This document shows, piece by piece, positions 4,669 through 5,289 of a stretch of 5,289 bases of DNA. The position numbers were made by a program, and so were the translations under genes. The DNA comes from an uncultured Lachnospiraceae bacterium. GTDB taxonomy: Bacteria; Bacillota; Clostridia; Lachnospirales; Lachnospiraceae. The stretch is taken from the NCBI GenBank assembly GCA_946538445.1, contig CAMNGO010000152.1, forward strand, positions 1 to 5,289, written 5' to 3'. The notes under the pieces are model-generated. The model did not search any database and was not told where the DNA came from. It was given only the letters and a program-made list of their open reading frames with translations. Numbering within the stretch: the stretch's first letter is position 1; every line of letters starts with the position of its first letter.

Positions 4669-4864
4669 GATTCAATAAATCCATCTTCAGTATCTTCTCG
4701 ATCTTCATCAGCTCAAGATAGGTAATCTTACCGGGATTGGCTAACCGTCTCTCCCATTGCCCTAAAGTCAAATGCATCCTTGTGGCCATCTCTGTATTTG
4801 ACATGTCATACAGAGTCTGGCCGGCTTTTATCCTCCTTCTCAGTTTGATTTCTTCTTTCGTCAT
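4658..4864 (-). CDS. Small helix-turn-helix (XRE-like) DNA-binding protein, 68 residues
   Basis: This small, basic, all-helical protein fits a lambda-repressor/Cro-like fold. Residues 1-20 form the first helix (KEEIKLRRRIKAGQTLYDMS). The segment SNTEMATRM (about 22-30) looks like helix 2, TLGQWERRLANPG (33-45) like the recognition helix and following turn, and YLELMKIEKILKM (49-61) like the last helices. The ELMKIEKIL pattern is typical of XRE-type proteins that consist of the DNA-binding domain alone. A GGGGGAA site lies shortly before the ATG. The gene starts one base after the DUF3846 stop. Its stop codon lies inside the GGGGGTGTGAAA junction before the next gene. It could be a regulator of the array or of the element's replication; no operator repeat is evident nearby, so the target is unknown. 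Confidence 0.7.
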   Translation of the reverse strand: MTKEEIKLRRRIKAGQTLYDMSNTEMATRMHLTLGQWERRLANPGKITYLELMKIEKILKMDLLNQGV

Positions 4865-4865
4865 G

Positions 4866-5192
4866 CTAATTCCCCCATCTTAACAACAGGCTTTTCCAAG
4901 TAGAGAACTCCATCGGGCAATCGCAGAAGTCTTCTCCATCCACTCCTACGATGGCACACTCGCCAACAATGACATCATGGAAGGGAACCTTCCCCATGAT
5001 GAAGTTCTTCTGCAGGCCCCGGAGCTTCCCTTCCTCATTGCAGATGCAGGCGGTATCCTGTGTAATGGGAACTACCTGTATCGGTCCGTCTACGGTCCTT
5101 TGAAGGTTTTTCAAAGTACAGCTGATGTGTGTCACATGGCCAAACTTCTCGTCCGGTCTTTTTACGATTGCTCTAATTTTTGCATCGCTCAT
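4866..5192 (-). CDS. DUF3846-like protein, 108 residues
   Basis: The protein has the layout I associate with the DUF3846 family of phages and mobile elements: a short N-terminal strand (KIRAIVKRP), a helix with a central GPIQVVPI segment (residues 36-43), the signature ICNEEGKLRGL (50-60), and a late strand pair around DVIVGECAIVGVDGEDF (73-89). The molecular role of this family is not established; members are usually encoded among small accessory genes of mobile elements, as here. The start at 5192 is fixed by an ideal AAAGGAGG site. The gene ends in TAG one base before the ATG of the HTH gene, so the two are probably cotranscribed. Four cysteines occur (25, 51, 79, 90) plus C92, but without a clear metal-binding spacing. 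Family assignment is from recalled motif pattern, not a search. Confidence 0.75.
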   Translation of the reverse strand: MSDAKIRAIVKRPDEKFGHVTHISCTLKNLQRTVDGPIQVVPITQDTACICNEEGKLRGLQKNFIMGKVPFHDVIVGECAIVGVDGEDFCDCPMEFSTWKSLLLRWGN

Positions 5193-5199
5193 TGTTTAA

Positions 5200-5207
5200 C
5201 CTCCTTT
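5200..5207 (-). promoter_or_regulatory. Ribosome binding site AAAGGAGG
   Basis: The minus strand reads AAAGGAGG, a near-perfect anti-16S match, seven bases before the ATG at 5192. It overlaps the stop codon of the preceding gene, which suggests translational coupling. Confidence 0.8.
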
Positions 5208-5289
5208 ATGCAGCTACGCACATACGGCGGATGACCTTACCGCCGGTGCTGATATAAGAATTGATCTCTGATCCGTTCTGTCTGGTCTT
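5206..5289 (-). CDS. C-terminal end of an unknown protein (cut by window edge)
   Basis: This is an open frame of 27 codons that enters from the right edge and ends in TAA at 5206-5208, just before the AAAGGAGG ribosome binding site of the next gene. The visible end is basic, with residues such as KVIRRMCVAA at the C-terminus. The position of the stop, directly against the next gene's binding site, matches the tight spacing of the rest of the array and supports this frame as the real one. Too little is visible to suggest a family or function. The start and most of the protein lie outside the window. Confidence 0.55.
   Translation of the reverse strand, partial: KTRQNGSEINSYISTGGKVIRRMCVAA

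Noticed and set aside
1..5289. The window as a complete small circular genome
   Set aside because: Joining the two ends would give a 34-codon gene from the left-edge start (16 codons plus 18 from the right edge) and would break the right-edge frame that ends neatly at the next binding site. No terminal overlap is visible and no capsid gene is present.
1..5289. CRISPR arrays, tRNA or rRNA genes, insertion sequences
   Set aside because: No regularly spaced repeats, no tRNA-like cloverleaf in the gaps, and no transposase or terminal inverted repeats were seen. Almost all bases are covered by genes.

Overview
The window is a compact block of accessory DNA, probably from a low-to-mid GC Gram-positive bacterium of the Clostridia (Lachnospiraceae-like). 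The evidence is strong AGGAGG-type ribosome binding sites before nearly every gene, a Cys-rich 3D-domain protein of the clostridial type, and several small protein types I associate with clostridial prophages and related elements. This host assignment is inference. No ribosomal, metabolic, capsid, terminase, tail, integrase or relaxase gene is visible.

All supported genes are on the minus strand, so they are transcribed from high to low coordinates. I count 16: 14 complete and one cut at each window edge. They form one nearly gapless array joined by ATGA, GTGA or TAATG overlaps, or by gaps of a few bases. The upstream block (5289 to 4278) holds the tail of an unknown gene, a DUF3846-type protein, a small helix-turn-helix protein, a 50-residue single-span membrane protein and a 75-residue Cys-cluster protein. 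The only real intergenic space (4172-4277) follows and contains a strong stem-loop. Next comes a 241-residue HUH rolling-circle replication initiator (G2P/ORF2-like), overlapped by a 98-residue unknown and then a diverged RNase H-fold protein. Downstream are two unknowns, a secreted 3D-domain protein, a 147-residue helical protein, a 208-residue unknown with an acidic tail, a small HNH/zinc-finger-like protein, a small Cys-rich protein and the start of a further gene at the left edge.

The most economical reading is the replication and early region of a phage, prophage or replicative mobile element. The initiator would nick an origin, possibly the stem-loop next to its own gene. The RNase H-fold protein may act on nucleic acid intermediates, the small HTH protein may regulate, and the 3D protein would act on the cell wall. 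The notable points are the pairing of an HUH initiator with an RNase H-fold protein that lacks canonical acidic residues, the placement of a secreted wall-active protein in the same operon, and several small unknown proteins with clear translation signals.
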